Shown: positions 18,552 through 26,998, counted from the stretch's first letter. The stretch: DNA of 64,000 bases from B1 sp964355075 (GCA_964355075.1 CAYHCF010000002.1:153198-217197), one strand, 5' to 3'. Translations and numbers: made by a program. Notes: generated by a model from the letters alone, not told the origin.

Positions 18552-19073
18552 TTATTCAGGACGCTCAGATAAGGTTTTTACGATTCCGGCTAATTTGCCT
18601 CCACCCTGTTGCAAACCACTAATCACATTTTGAGCAGGTGATTGCAACAATCCGATAATTTCTCCAATCAATTCGTTTTTCGATTTCAATGCCAACAGCG
18701 TATCCAACATGTTATCGCCGATAAAAACATCTAAATCAATACAGGCTCCTTTTAAGGCAGGAATTGATGCTTTTTTTCTGAATTCTTTGATTAGCCTTGC
18801 AGGAGCTTTGATATCTTCTGAGAACATCAAGGCGCTATTTCCTTTTAAAGTGGTAGTCAATTCCAGAATATCACGACCTGATTTTTCAAAAGCTTTTTGT
18901 ATCAGTGTATTTTTTGCAACCTGCAAAGTGACACCATTCTTAAACAGGATTCTCCTGAAATCATTTGTTTTTTGTGAATTAAGGCTGGATATATCAGCAA
19001 TATAAATATTCTTGTACTGGCTGAACTTTTCGGCCAATGCGTCAATTACTATTTCTTTGTCTTCCTTTTTCAT
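18552..19073 (-). CDS. rplJ: Large ribosomal subunit protein uL10
   Basis: Ribosomal protein uL10, 173 residues, which holds the bL12 dimers on the 50S stalk. The N-terminal RNA-binding domain is seen in IVIDALAEKFSQYKNIYIAD and LQVAKNTLIQKAFEKSG, and the C-terminal helix that binds bL12 in LLQSPAQNVISGLQQGG. In many bacteria uL10-bL12 represses its own operon through an rplJ leader. Here only 12 bp separate rplA from rplJ, so there is no room for a leader of the E. coli kind directly before rplJ. It is co-directional with rplA and rplL. Confidence 0.96.
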   Translation of the reverse strand: MKKEDKEIVIDALAEKFSQYKNIYIADISSLNSQKTNDFRRILFKNGVTLQVAKNTLIQKAFEKSGRDILELTTTLKGNSALMFSEDIKAPARLIKEFRKKASIPALKGACIDLDVFIGDNMLDTLLALKSKNELIGEIIGLLQSPAQNVISGLQQGGGKLAGIVKTLSERPE

Positions 19074-19085
19074 TTCCTTCTAAGA

Positions 19086-19784
19086 TTAAGTGCCAGGAAC
19101 AGATTTGGTATCAACAGTAATGCCCGGACTCATGGTACTGCTAACGTGAATACTTTTGAAATAGGTACCTTTCGACGAGGATGGTTTTAACTTAGCAAGC
19201 GTTTGAATTAATTCAACTGCATTATCGTATAACTTCTCGGAAGCAAAAGTAGATTTTCCAATAGAGGCATGAATAATACCTGTTTTGTCAACTTTAAAGT
19301 CGATTTTACCTGCCTTTATTTCTTTAATCGTTTTTCCTATATCCTGTGTAACCGTTCCACTTTTAGGGTTAGGCATCAGGTTTCTCGGACCTAATATTTT
19401 TCCTAATTTCCCAAGCTTGGCCATCACGGCCGGCATGGTAACGATGATATCAATATCAACCCAACCCTGTTCAATTTTTTGGATATAATCATCAAGCCCG
19501 GCAAAATCGGCACCTGCTTCTTTTGCTTCGTCTTCTTTATCAGGCGGAACCAAAGCCAATACCTTAATAACCTTACCTGTACCATGGGGTAATGTTGCCA
19601 CGCCACGTACCATTTGATTTGCTTTTTTGGGATCCACACCTAAACGCACATCAATATCAACAGAAGAATCAAATTTGGTATAGGTAATCTCTTTAACCAA
19701 TTTAGAGGCTTCCGTTAAAGAATATGATTTGGTAACATCCATCTTTTTCAGCACATCTTTTCTTTTCTTGCTTATCCTTGCCAT
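19086..19784 (-). CDS. rplA: Large ribosomal subunit protein uL1
   Basis: Ribosomal protein uL1, 232 residues, which forms the mobile L1 stalk on 23S rRNA and helps move deacylated tRNA out of the E site. Family segments are clear: FDSSVDIDVRLGVDPKKANQ at about residues 38-57, VRGVATLPHGTGK, MAKLGKLGKILGPRNLMPNP and KSGTVTQDIGKTIKEIKAGK. In several bacteria uL1 represses rplK-rplA translation by binding mRNA that mimics its rRNA site; no such site was identified here. It lies 11 bp downstream of rplK. Confidence 0.97.
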   Translation of the reverse strand: MARISKKRKDVLKKMDVTKSYSLTEASKLVKEITYTKFDSSVDIDVRLGVDPKKANQMVRGVATLPHGTGKVIKVLALVPPDKEDEAKEAGADFAGLDDYIQKIEQGWVDIDIIVTMPAVMAKLGKLGKILGPRNLMPNPKSGTVTQDIGKTIKEIKAGKIDFKVDKTGIIHASIGKSTFASEKLYDNAVELIQTLAKLKPSSSKGTYFKSIHVSSTMSPGITVDTKSVPGT

Positions 19785-19795
19785 TTCTATATATA

Positions 19796-20239
19796 TTAAT
19801 TTTTTAATGGATTTTCGCCGGTAATGGTAATGCCCATGCTACGTGCACTTCCGGCAACCATTTTCATTGCAGATTCCACTTTAAAACAGTTCATGTCAAC
19901 AATTTTTTCTTCAGCAATCTTTCTAACCTGATCCCAGGTAACTGTCCCATTCTTCTTGCGGTTAGGCTCATCAGAACCTTTGGCAATGTTTGATGCCTCT
20001 AATAACTGGGCAGCAACAGGAGGCGTTTTAATTACAAAATCAAAAGTTTTATCCTTATAAACTGAAATCACAACAGGTAAAATTTTACCTGCCTTATCCT
20101 GAGTTCTCGCATTAAATTGCTTACAAAACTCCATGATATTTAACCCTTTTGATCCCAAAGCCGGACCAATTGGAGGAGCTGGATTTGCAGCGCCACCCTT
20201 AACTTGAAGTTTAATAAAACCGCTTAGTTCTTTTGCCAT
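19796..20239 (-). CDS. rplK: Large ribosomal subunit protein uL11
   Basis: Ribosomal protein uL11, 147 residues, which binds the GTPase-associated region of 23S rRNA with uL10. The proline-rich N-terminal signature is intact (KGGAANPAPPIGPALGSKGL at about residues 14-33), and the C-terminal RNA-binding domain ends in VAGSARSMGITITG. It starts 52 bp downstream of nusG and is followed closely by rplA, the standard bacterial order. Confidence 0.97.
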   Translation of the reverse strand: MAKELSGFIKLQVKGGAANPAPPIGPALGSKGLNIMEFCKQFNARTQDKAGKILPVVISVYKDKTFDFVIKTPPVAAQLLEASNIAKGSDEPNRKKNGTVTWDQVRKIAEEKIVDMNCFKVESAMKMVAGSARSMGITITGENPLKN

Positions 20240-20291
20240 AACATCTAATTTTTATTCCATCAGCCTTTTTGCTGCTGTATTATTTCTAAAT

Positions 20292-20846
20292 TTAATTTTC
20301 TTTTTCTACCTGACCAAAATTCAACTCTAATGGCGTTCTTCTGCCAAAGATCTTAACCATTACTTTAAGTTTCTTCTTGTCTTCACTCACTTCTTCAATC
20401 ACACCACTGAAACCTGTAAACGGACCATCAATTACTTTTACATTTTCTCCGACAATATAAGGCTCAGCTAATGTTTCTCCTTGTTCTGAAATATTATCTA
20501 CGTTGCCAAGTATCCTGTTTACTTCTGAAGGACGCAAGGCAGAAGGATTTATTTTTCCACCCAAGAAACCTACTACCCCGTTTATGGAGGTAATAATATG
20601 CCCGACCTCACCACTTAAATCTGCATTTATAAGAATATATCCAGGCAAATAGGCTTTCTCTTTGCTTGTTTTTTTCCCATTTTTTATCTGATAAACCTTT
20701 TCAGTCGGAATCAAAATCTGAGGCACCTGTATGCTTAAGCCAGCTCTTTCAAGTTCGACTTCCAGCTGTGCTTTCACCTTTTTCTCCTGTCCGGTAACTG
20801 CACGAACCACATACCACTTAAATTGTTCAGATACTTGTTCTGTCAT
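20292..20846 (-). CDS. nusG: Transcription termination/antitermination factor NusG
   Basis: NusG, 184 residues, binds RNA polymerase through its N-terminal NGN domain and couples it to Rho or ribosomes through the C-terminal KOW domain. The NGN domain begins WYVVRAVTGQEKKVKAQLE, with PGYILINADLSGEVGHII following. The KOW motif is GENVKVIDGPFTGFSGVIEE near residue 131. It lies 27 bp downstream of secE, as in most bacteria. Length and motifs are normal. Confidence 0.97.
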   Translation of the reverse strand: MTEQVSEQFKWYVVRAVTGQEKKVKAQLEVELERAGLSIQVPQILIPTEKVYQIKNGKKTSKEKAYLPGYILINADLSGEVGHIITSINGVVGFLGGKINPSALRPSEVNRILGNVDNISEQGETLAEPYIVGENVKVIDGPFTGFSGVIEEVSEDKKKLKVMVKIFGRRTPLELNFGQVEKEN

Positions 20847-20873
20847 AATATTACTTACTCAGGTTGCTTACTA

Positions 20874-21071
20874 CTAGTTCTGAAATAATTGGTAAAAAAA
20901 GCCCAGAGAAGTACTACTTACAATATCAATTAAACCTATTATTAATGCGATCAGCAAAGAAGTAATCATCACAATAATGGTGCTCTCCTGTAAGTCTTCC
21001 CAGGTGGGCCAGGAAACCTTATTCATCAACTCATCATAAGATAGTTTGATATATTCTGTAAACTTATTCAT
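20874..21071 (-). CDS. secE: Preprotein translocase subunit SecE
   Basis: A 65-residue single-span SecE that clamps SecY in the SecYEG channel. It shows the conserved amphipathic segment ELMNKVSWPTWEDLQESTII followed by one membrane span (VMITSLLIALIIGLIDIVSS). I start it at the ATG at 21071. A longer in-frame reading to 21095 would run into the tRNA-Trp gene (21085-21155) and is rejected. The gene lies between tRNA-Trp and nusG, which is the conserved place for secE. Confidence 0.94.
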   Translation of the reverse strand: MNKFTEYIKLSYDELMNKVSWPTWEDLQESTIIVMITSLLIALIIGLIDIVSSTSLGFFYQLFQN

Positions 21072-21084
21072 TTCTTTATAGTTG

Positions 21085-21155
21085 CACGGGAACAAGGATT
21101 TGAACCCTGATCAGCGGTTTTGGAGACCGACATTCTACCATTGAACTATTCCCGT
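21085..21155 (-). tRNA. tRNA-Trp (anticodon CCA)
   Basis: The minus strand folds as a full cloverleaf: acceptor ACGGGAA paired with TTCCCGT, D-arm AGTTCAATGGTAGAAT, anticodon loop with CCA (GTCTCCAAAAC context) and T-arm containing GGTTCAAATCC. The discriminator is G and the CCA end is not encoded. It lies between tuf and secE. Confidence 0.97.
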
Positions 21156-21213
21156 ATAGACAATAAATGTTGGCATTTTACCCATACAACACATATTATC
21201 TTATTCTTTTTTA

Positions 21214-22401
21214 TTATTTAATAATTTCAGTAACCTGGCCGGCACCTACCGTACGACCTCCTTCACGGATGGCAAAACGAAGATTTTTCTCCATAGCAAT
21301 TGGAGCGATCAGTTCAACTGTAATTGTAATATTATCTCCCGGCATAACCATTTCAACACCTTCAGGTAACTGGCACTCGCCTGTAACGTCTGTGGTACGG
21401 AAATAAAACTGAGGGCGATATCTGTTAAAGAATGGAGTATGACGTCCACCTTCATCTTTGCTTAATACATATATTTCAGCTTTAAATTGAGTATGAGGTA
21501 ATACTGAACCAGGCTTGCAAATTACCATTCCTCTGCGGATTTGGTTTTTATCAATACCACGTAACAATAAACCTACATTATCACCGGCTTCACCACGATC
21601 AAGGATTTTGCGGAACATTTCAACACCCGTTACAACTGAGGTTAATTTTTCGGCACCTAAACCAATAATTTCAACACCTTCACTTGAGTTAATAACACCA
21701 CGCTCAATACGACCGGTAGCAACGGTACCACGTCCGGTAATAGAGAATACATCTTCAATTGGCATTAAAAATGGAAGTTCAATCAAACGCGGAGGAACCG
21801 GAATATAGGTATCAACAGCCTCCATTAAGTCAATTATTTTTTGAACCCAAATTGGGTCTCCGTTTAAGCCTCCTAAAGCCGATCCCTGTATAATTGGAAT
21901 TTCATCTCCCGGGAATTCGTATTTATTTAACAAATCACGAATTTCCATCTCAACGATTTCAAGTAATTCAGGGTCATCAACCATATCCACTTTATTCATG
22001 AAAACAACAATGCGGGGAACACCCACCTGACGAGCCAAAAGAATATGTTCACGCGTTTGTGGCATAGGTCCGTCTGTAGATGCAACCACAAGGATAGCAC
22101 CATCCATTTGAGCGGCACCTGTAACCATGTTTTTAACATAATCCGCGTGACCAGGGCAGTCAACGTGGGCATAATGACGTTTAGCAGTTGAGTACTCAAC
22201 GTGTGCAGTATTAATAGTAATACCGCGTAATTTTTCTTCAGGAGCAGAGTCAATTGATTCAAATGAGCGAGCTACTGACAAACCTGCATCTGCTAATACT
22301 TTCGTGATTGCAGCTGTTAAGGTAGTTTTACCATGGTCAACGTGACCAATTGTACCGATGTTAACGTGTGGTTTACTGCGGTCAAATTTTTCTTTAGCCA
22401 T
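21214..22401 (-). CDS. tuf: Elongation factor Tu
   Basis: EF-Tu, 395 residues, delivers aminoacyl-tRNA to the ribosome. G1 is GHVDHGKTTL, G3 is DCPGHADYVKNMVTGAAQMD, G4 is NKVDMVDD and G5 includes GSALGG. Domains 2 and 3 follow (SITGRGTVATGRIERGVI; RYRPQFYFRTTDVTGEC). It is placed inside a tRNA cluster: tRNA-Thr(GGT) is 47 bp upstream and tRNA-Trp 58 bp downstream. This tRNA-tuf arrangement is common across bacteria and suggests one long transcript from the promoter at 23371-23400. Confidence 0.98.
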   Translation of the reverse strand: MAKEKFDRSKPHVNIGTIGHVDHGKTTLTAAITKVLADAGLSVARSFESIDSAPEEKLRGITINTAHVEYSTAKRHYAHVDCPGHADYVKNMVTGAAQMDGAILVVASTDGPMPQTREHILLARQVGVPRIVVFMNKVDMVDDPELLEIVEMEIRDLLNKYEFPGDEIPIIQGSALGGLNGDPIWVQKIIDLMEAVDTYIPVPPRLIELPFLMPIEDVFSITGRGTVATGRIERGVINSSEGVEIIGLGAEKLTSVVTGVEMFRKILDRGEAGDNVGLLLRGIDKNQIRRGMVICKPGSVLPHTQFKAEIYVLSKDEGGRHTPFFNRYRPQFYFRTTDVTGECQLPEGVEMVMPGDNITITVELIAPIAMEKNLRFAIREGGRTVGAGQVTEIIK

Positions 22402-22448
22402 TTTATTTAGTATTTAGTTTTTAGTTAATTAATTTTCTTAGTTACCTG

Positions 22449-22520
<72 letters not shown>

Positions 22521-22578
22521 TTGTTCATCTACCCTAACCTGCATTAAGGTCGATTTTGTTCTGCTTTCTTTTTTTTTC

Positions 22579-22692
22579 GAGCGAGAGACGAGGCTTCTCG
22601 TCCTATGACGAGACGACCTACAGCTTTCACTTTCTATGAGCGAGAGACGAGGCTTCTCGTCCTATGACGAGACGACCTACAGCTTTCACTTT
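22579..22692. repeat. 59-bp tandem repeat derived from the 3' part of tRNA-Gly, running into an assembly gap
   Basis: Nearly two 59-bp units are visible, beginning at 22579 and 22638; the array then runs into the gap. Each unit contains two blocks also found in the neighbouring tRNA-Gly gene: a 17-nt block that starts GAGCGAGAGACGAGG (acceptor 3' side plus half of the T-stem) and a 13-nt block CGACCTACAGCTT (variable loop and anticodon stem). Between them the T-loop is replaced by an 18-nt hairpin, TCTCGTC-CTAT-GACGAGA. The units follow tRNA-Gly on its transcribed strand and fill the space before tRNA-Thr(GGT). Confidence 0.85.
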
Positions 22693-22792
22693 NNNNNNNN
22701 NNNNNNNNNNNNNNNNNNNNNNNNNNNNNNNNNNNNNNNNNNNNNNNNNNNNNNNNNNNNNNNNNNNNNNNNNNNNNNNNNNNNNNNNNNNN
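22693..22792. other. Assembly gap of 100 N inside the tRNA-derived repeat
   Basis: Exactly 100 N, a placeholder length. The last four bases before tRNA-Gly on the right (CTAT) match the end of a repeat unit, so the array continues up to the tRNA gene. The true number of units is unknown. Confidence 0.97.
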
Positions 22793-22797
22793 CTATG

Positions 22798-22871
22798 AGC
22801 GAGAGACGAGGCTCGAACCCGCGACCTACAGCTTGGAAGGCTGTCGCTCTACCAAACTGAGCTACTCTCGC
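22798..22871 (-). tRNA. tRNA-Gly (anticodon TCC)
   Basis: The minus strand gives acceptor GCGAGAG/CTCTCGC, D-arm GCTCAGTTTGGTAGAGC, anticodon stem ACAGC/GCTGT around CTTCCAA (anticodon TCC) and T-arm GCGGG-TTCGAGC-CTCGT. It is a complete, well-paired tRNA, unlike the repeat copies downstream of it. CCA is not encoded. Confidence 0.96.
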
Positions 22872-22985
22872 ATTTTATCCACCGAATTTATAGTATAGGT
22901 GGAATTTTTATTAACGCATCATTTCAGATTAATTTGGTGTGAACCTGAAAGTATGTCCCCCTCGCTGAAGCTACGGTGATCAATG

Positions 22986-23066
22986 TGGGGAGAGAAGGAT
23001 TCGAACCTTCGAAGCTTTCGCAAAGGATTTACAGTCCTTCCCATTTGTCCACTCTGGTATCTCCCC
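22986..23066 (-). tRNA. tRNA-Tyr (anticodon GTA)
   Basis: A class II tRNA with acceptor GGGGAGA/TCTCCCC, anticodon GTA in GGACTGTAAATCC, a long variable arm (around TTTGCGAAAGCTTCG) and T-arm GGTTCGAATCC. The discriminator is A. It sits between tRNA-Thr(TGT) and tRNA-Gly in the same direction. Confidence 0.97.
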
Positions 23067-23073
23067 AAAAATC

Positions 23074-23131
23074 AGAGCGAAGAGCGGAACGCGCAAAGTG
23101 AATTTTCACATCGCTCTCCGCTCTCTGCTCT
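23074..23131. repeat. Imperfect inverted repeat between tRNA-Thr(TGT) and tRNA-Tyr
   Basis: AGAGCGAAGAGCGG at 23074-23087 pairs with CCGCTCTCTGCTCT at 23118-23131 apart from two adjacent positions. The loop contains a second small palindrome, GTGAATTTTCAC. The hairpin fills the spacer between two co-transcribed tRNAs and could guide tRNA processing, but no specific role can be read from it. Confidence 0.5.
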
Positions 23132-23146
23132 CCGCACTCATTTGAG

Positions 23147-23219
23147 AGCCACTTGCCGGGATCGAACCAGCGACCTACTGATTACAAATCAGTTGCTCTA
23201 CCAGCTGAGCTAAAGTGGC
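23147..23219 (-). tRNA. tRNA-Thr (anticodon TGT)
   Basis: The minus strand gives acceptor GCCACTT/AAGTGGC, D-arm GCTCAGCTGGTAGAGC, anticodon TGT in CTGATTTGTAATCAG and T-arm GCTGG-TTCGATC-CCGGC. It is the first gene of the tRNA-tuf-rpoBC unit, about 150 nt behind its promoter. Confidence 0.97.
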
Positions 23220-23370
23220 ATATTTTTTCTACAAAATTTGGTTTCACCAAACTCAACGAATCGCGTTAATTATTTATTAATCTCACAAATTTGTCATAAT
23301 TCAATGACAATCTGCGAGTTAATCTGCAAAGAACTTCCTCTACACGGGTCCTTCTTTTTTAAAAGGACTG

Positions 23371-23400
23371 CAAATGTAGCGTTTTGCAGGATGTTTACAA
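23371..23400 (-). promoter_or_regulatory. Promoter of the tRNA-tuf-secE-nusG-rplKAJL-rpoBC unit
   Basis: On the minus strand TTG (23398-23400) is followed after 19 nt by TACATTTG (23371-23378), a perfect match to the Bacteroidota -33/-7 consensus. It is the only strong match in the 547 bp between tRNA-Thr(TGT) and the divergent peptidase gene. The first transcribed bases form a small hairpin, GTCCTT/AAGGAC at 23348-23368. The rest of this intergenic stretch (23401-23766) shows no gene or clear signal. Confidence 0.72.
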
Positions 23401-23766
23401 GTAGGAAACGAAAATAAATTTAAAGAGAACCTTGAAGCGTAACAGTGCGGCAAAAGTAAATACAAAAACAAGATAGACAAACTTATGTCGGCTTTTTTGA
23501 TAAAATTAGTATCTGATTGTTAGGGATTAGCTGTTTTTCAACAAATTAAAATTGACCGATAAGAGAATATGGATTGATTTAGAGGAAAAAACAACCCGTT
23601 TTATTTGCAATTATGCCTTTTTGATCCAAATCTTTATGAGAAATGAAAAAATACGCATTACTGATCTCTTTACTAAAATAATCGGATGAATGAATCGGGT
23701 CAAACCCAAAGTGCTATTTTGAGGTATAAGCGGATAGGCCTATATTCGAATATCAATCTAAGAATT

Positions 23767-25491
23767 ATGTCCCGATTTATTCCGTTCATTTTATTTCTCC
23801 AATTTTTTTCATATCAGAGTTTGGGTCAGCCCTTTACTGAACACTATCTTAATAATCAAACCCTAACTTATTCTCAGTTAATCAATTCCTATAAACAACT
23901 GGATGCCCGATCGGATCAAATGAAACTATTATCCTATGGATGGTCTGATGGTGGATTTCCTATTCATATGATGGTGATTAACAGGAATAAAAACTTTAAC
24001 AAACCATCGTTGAACCGCAAAAAAGAAATTGTTGTGTTAATCATGAATGGAATTCACCCGGGCGAAAGTGAAGGGATTGATGCTTCCCTACTCATGATTC
24101 AACAAATGGCAGCCGGTAAAATTGAAATTCCCTCAAATATAACCATTTGCATGATTCCGGTTTATAATGTTGATGGCATGTTGAACCGAAAAAGGTTTAC
24201 ACGAACCAATCAAAATGGACCGGAAGAGAAAGGATTCCGTGGAACAGCCTGCAATTATGACCTGAATCGTGATTTTATTAAGGCAGATTCCAGAAATACA
24301 TTTGCTTTTTACAGGATCTTTCAGGAGTGGGATCCGGATGTATTTATCGACACCCATACTTCTAATGGCGCTGATTATCAATATATCATGACACTAATCA
24401 GTACTCAAAAAGAAAAGCTGGGGGGAAAAACAGCTGAATTTCTTTACCAAACCATGAATCCATATTTATACTCCGAAATGGCTAAGAAAAATTTTGAGAT
24501 GGTTCCCTATGTTAACGTTTGGGGAAAAGCTCCCGATGAAGAGGGCTATGAAGTTTTTATTGAAACACCCAAATTTTCAACCGGTTTTACCGCTTTGTTC
24601 GGAACGTTGAGTTTTGTTGCTGAAACCCATATGCTCAAACCCTATCCACAAAGGGTTATAGCTACTTATGAGCTGTTGAATACCATTTTAAATTTTTCGA
24701 AAGCACATGGTAGTGAAATAAGAAATGCGCGCTTAATTGATACAGAAAATTTCAAAAGAAGCCATACTTATGAAAGTAATTATTTTGTAATTCGGGAAAA
24801 CCCGGAAAAACTGCCTTTTAAAGGTTTTAATGCCGAAAAACTCAAAAGTATACTGGGTAATTATGAACGTACTTATTATAACCGTGAAAAGCCATTCACC
24901 AAAGAAATAAATTACTATAATTCTTGCAAACCTGCCTTCGTAGTTTCCCTGCCAAGGGCCTATATCGTGCCTCATTGCTGGCAAAAAGTTATTGAACGCT
25001 TGAAGGCAAACCATATTAAATTAAAACAATTTGAACAGGATACTTTGATGGATTTGAGTTATTATTCCATCACAAAATTTGAAAGCAGTGCCCGGCCATA
25101 TGAAGGCCACCATGTAAACAACAAAATTGAAGTGGAGAAACGCAAAACAAATATTAAAATACAAAAAGGGGATTACCTTATTTATACCAATCAAACAGGC
25201 AACCGATATCTGGCAGAAGTACTTGAACCCCAAACAGAAGATGGTTTTTTTGCCTGGAACTTTTTTGACCCGATCCTGAACCAAAAAGAAGGATTCTCTG
25301 ATTATGTTTTTGAGGATGATGCGCTAAAATTACTGGAGTCGGATTCTGTTTTGAAAAGCAAATTCGAAAGCTGGAAACTTGCAAACCCTGAAAAACTGAA
25401 TAATAGCCATGAAGTACTGAATTTTATTTTTACTCATTCACCTTTTTTTGAGACTGAGTACAGGAGGTATCCGGTTTATCGGTTGGAATAG
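23767..25491 (+). CDS. Secreted M14-family zinc carboxypeptidase
   Basis: A 574-residue exported metallopeptidase. The ATG at 23767 gives a clear signal peptide (MSRFIPFILFLQFFSYQSLG); a 27-codon longer reading adds a non-signal N-terminus and is not used. The zinc-binding HxxE motif is in GIHPGESEG (His97, Glu100), the third ligand is in DTHTSNG, and the catalytic Glu is in SFVAETHML. The catalytic domain covers roughly residues 30-330. The C-terminal 240 residues form an extra domain of unknown role, seen in Bacteroidota M14 peptidases. Substrate is unknown; release of C-terminal residues from peptides in the periplasm or outside is likely. It ends 77 bp before a bidirectional terminator. 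Confidence 0.88.
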   Translation: MSRFIPFILFLQFFSYQSLGQPFTEHYLNNQTLTYSQLINSYKQLDARSDQMKLLSYGWSDGGFPIHMMVINRNKNFNKPSLNRKKEIVVLIMNGIHPGESEGIDASLLMIQQMAAGKIEIPSNITICMIPVYNVDGMLNRKRFTRTNQNGPEEKGFRGTACNYDLNRDFIKADSRNTFAFYRIFQEWDPDVFIDTHTSNGADYQYIMTLISTQKEKLGGKTAEFLYQTMNPYLYSEMAKKNFEMVPYVNVWGKAPDEEGYEVFIETPKFSTGFTALFGTLSFVAETHMLKPYPQRVIATYELLNTILNFSKAHGSEIRNARLIDTENFKRSHTYESNYFVIRENPEKLPFKGFNAEKLKSILGNYERTYYNREKPFTKEINYYNSCKPAFVVSLPRAYIVPHCWQKVIERLKANHIKLKQFEQDTLMDLSYYSITKFESSARPYEGHHVNNKIEVEKRKTNIKIQKGDYLIYTNQTGNRYLAEVLEPQTEDGFFAWNFFDPILNQKEGFSDYVFEDDALKLLESDSVLKSKFESWKLANPEKLNNSHEVLNFIFTHSPFFETEYRRYPVYRLE

Positions 25492-25568
25492 CCGATGCTG
25501 GAATTCAATGAAAGTTATCGTTTTTACCAAAGCAGGTATTCATAAAAAAAGTTTGTGGTTATAGCTCA

Positions 25569-25612
25569 AACTCCAACAAAAAAGCAGCCTAAGCTGCTTT
25601 TTTGTTGGAGTT
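25569..25612. terminator. Bidirectional intrinsic terminator between the M14 peptidase and hpf
   Basis: A perfect 20-bp stem (AACTCCAACAAAAAAGCAGC and its complement) with loop CTAA. The internal run of six A and the matching run of six T give a terminator in both directions. It lies three bases from the hpf stop and 77 bp behind the peptidase stop. Confidence 0.88.
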
Positions 25613-25615
25613 ACA

Positions 25616-25921
25616 TCAGGCTGTTTTCGCAACCAGTTTCTCTTTATATTTTCGGATCTGCGCAATCAATTTTTTTAATACCAGATCAGTGGCCGCTTCA
25701 AAAGTACTGTCCTGTTCTTTGGCAAATAGTTGGTTCCCTGATAAATTAATTTTAATTTCTACTATTTTGTTCTCACGCTCTTTGTCCTTTTCTAACCTCA
25801 GGTAAACATCAGCTTGTTGAACACCTTCAAAAAATGTCTGAGTCTTCTCAACTTTTTGTTTGATAAAGTCGAGCAATTTTTGATCGGCCTTAAAATGAAT
25901 GGATTGGATTTCGATCTTCAT
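25616..25921 (-). CDS. hpf: Ribosome hibernation-promoting factor (HPF/RaiA, short form)
   Basis: A 101-residue protein of the HPF/YfiA family, which binds the 30S decoding centre in stationary phase and promotes inactive ribosomes. The beta-alpha-beta fold is visible from MKIEIQSIHFKADQKLLDFI through VEIKINLSGNQLFAKEQDST to AATDLVLKKLIAQIRKYKEK. It lacks the long C-terminal dimerisation domain of the long form. It lies 81 bp downstream of the xerC/D gene on the same strand and could share its transcript, a pairing often seen in this phylum. It ends at a strong terminator. Confidence 0.92.
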   Translation of the reverse strand: MKIEIQSIHFKADQKLLDFIKQKVEKTQTFFEGVQQADVYLRLEKDKERENKIVEIKINLSGNQLFAKEQDSTFEAATDLVLKKLIAQIRKYKEKLVAKTA

Positions 25922-26002
25922 AATAGATTCACTGTTTATTTGAGTTTCGGCAATTACCTGCTAAATCGCCTCAACTACATAATTATTGGGTAATGCAGGA
26001 TT

Positions 26003-26893
26003 TTAGGCTCTTGGATGTTTATTTTTATAAACCTGTTTTAATCTTTCAATACTGTTGTGTGTGTAAACCTGTGTGGCCGATAAATTTGCATGCCCCAGTA
26101 ATTCTTTAATTGCATTTAAATCGGCTCCATTATTAAGCATATGCGTAGCATAGGTATGACGTAAAACATGCGGACTCCTTTTCTGAATAGTACTCACCAT
26201 GGAAAGATATTTATGTACCCTATCGTAAACTTTTCTTGGCGACAAGGGTTTACCCGCAGTGCTGCAAAATAAATACTCACTTTCGATATGCTCCTGCCTG
26301 CATAATCTAATATAAGAATCAATTTGCAGGCTTAACTCAGAGGTAATGGGAATTATTCTTTCCTTATTTCTTTTGCCGAGTACTTTAACTTGTTGTTTTA
26401 AGGCATCGAACATACTCAGTTTCAAACCGGTTAGTTCTGCCTGCCTCATTCCGGTTCCATAATACATCTGGAGAATTAAAAAATCTCTTTGTCCTTCGAA
26501 TGTTTCAGGGAAATCAATATCATTTAGCAGGCGCTCCATTGATTTCTCTTCTACAAAAACCGGTAATTGCTTACTAATTTTAGGAGCCTGAATTTTATTT
26601 AAGGGACTTTGCTGAACCAACTCTTCTTTCAATAAAAATTTATAAAATGACTTGAGACTGGATAATTTCCTGGCAATGCTTCTGGCAGTTACCCCCTCAC
26701 TCATCATATGTGCCATCCAGGATCTGATTTGCAAATGGTTAAACCCATTTAAATCAGTTATTTGATAAACAGCTAAGAGATAATTTTGGAATTGCAGTAA
26801 ATCAGTTTGATAGGCTAAAAACGTATGAGAAGATTGCTTCTTTTCATACTTCAAATATTCAAGAAATTTATTTACAGCAGCTTGTAGCACCAT
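26003..26893 (-). CDS. Tyrosine recombinase XerC/XerD
   Basis: A 296-residue site-specific tyrosine recombinase of XerC/D type, which resolves chromosome dimers at dif. The N-terminal core-binding domain (FLEYLKYEKKQSSHTFLAYQ) is followed by the catalytic domain. Visible catalytic residues are Arg in YGTGMRQAELTGLK, His and Arg in SPHVLRHTYATHM, His in ELLGHANLSAT and the nucleophilic Tyr in TQVYTHNSIERL. Length and placement upstream of hpf fit the chromosomal recombinase and not a phage integrase. Whether it is the XerC or XerD partner cannot be told from sequence alone. No mobile element borders it. Confidence 0.9.
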   Translation of the reverse strand: MVLQAAVNKFLEYLKYEKKQSSHTFLAYQTDLLQFQNYLLAVYQITDLNGFNHLQIRSWMAHMMSEGVTARSIARKLSSLKSFYKFLLKEELVQQSPLNKIQAPKISKQLPVFVEEKSMERLLNDIDFPETFEGQRDFLILQMYYGTGMRQAELTGLKLSMFDALKQQVKVLGKRNKERIIPITSELSLQIDSYIRLCRQEHIESEYLFCSTAGKPLSPRKVYDRVHKYLSMVSTIQKRSPHVLRHTYATHMLNNGADLNAIKELLGHANLSATQVYTHNSIERLKQVYKNKHPRA

Positions 26894-26965
26894 AATGAGT
26901 AAATAACATCAGCAATTTAATGAAATAACTTATTTAAACCAAATAATCATTAAACTTTTTACCAA

Positions 26966-26998
26966 AAAAAAACAGCCAATGAGTCCGGCTGTTTTTTT
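26966..26998. terminator. Bidirectional intrinsic terminator behind rpsU
   Basis: Stem AACAGCC/GGCTGTT, extended by A-T pairs, around a short loop (AATGAGTCC), with a T-run on both strands. It lies between rpsU and the downstream recombinase gene on the minus strand, so rpsU is probably transcribed alone. Confidence 0.87.

Noticed and set aside
21071..21095. Longer secE start
   Set aside because: The extension overlaps the tRNA-Trp gene and is not SecE-like.
22636..22860. Open frame crossing the N gap and tRNA-Gly
   Set aside because: It translates the tRNA-derived repeat and the N run; it is not a gene.
26003..26893. Tyrosine recombinase as a phage or island integrase
   Set aside because: Length, neighbours (hpf, rpsU) and motifs fit chromosomal XerC/D; no attachment repeats or phage genes are near.
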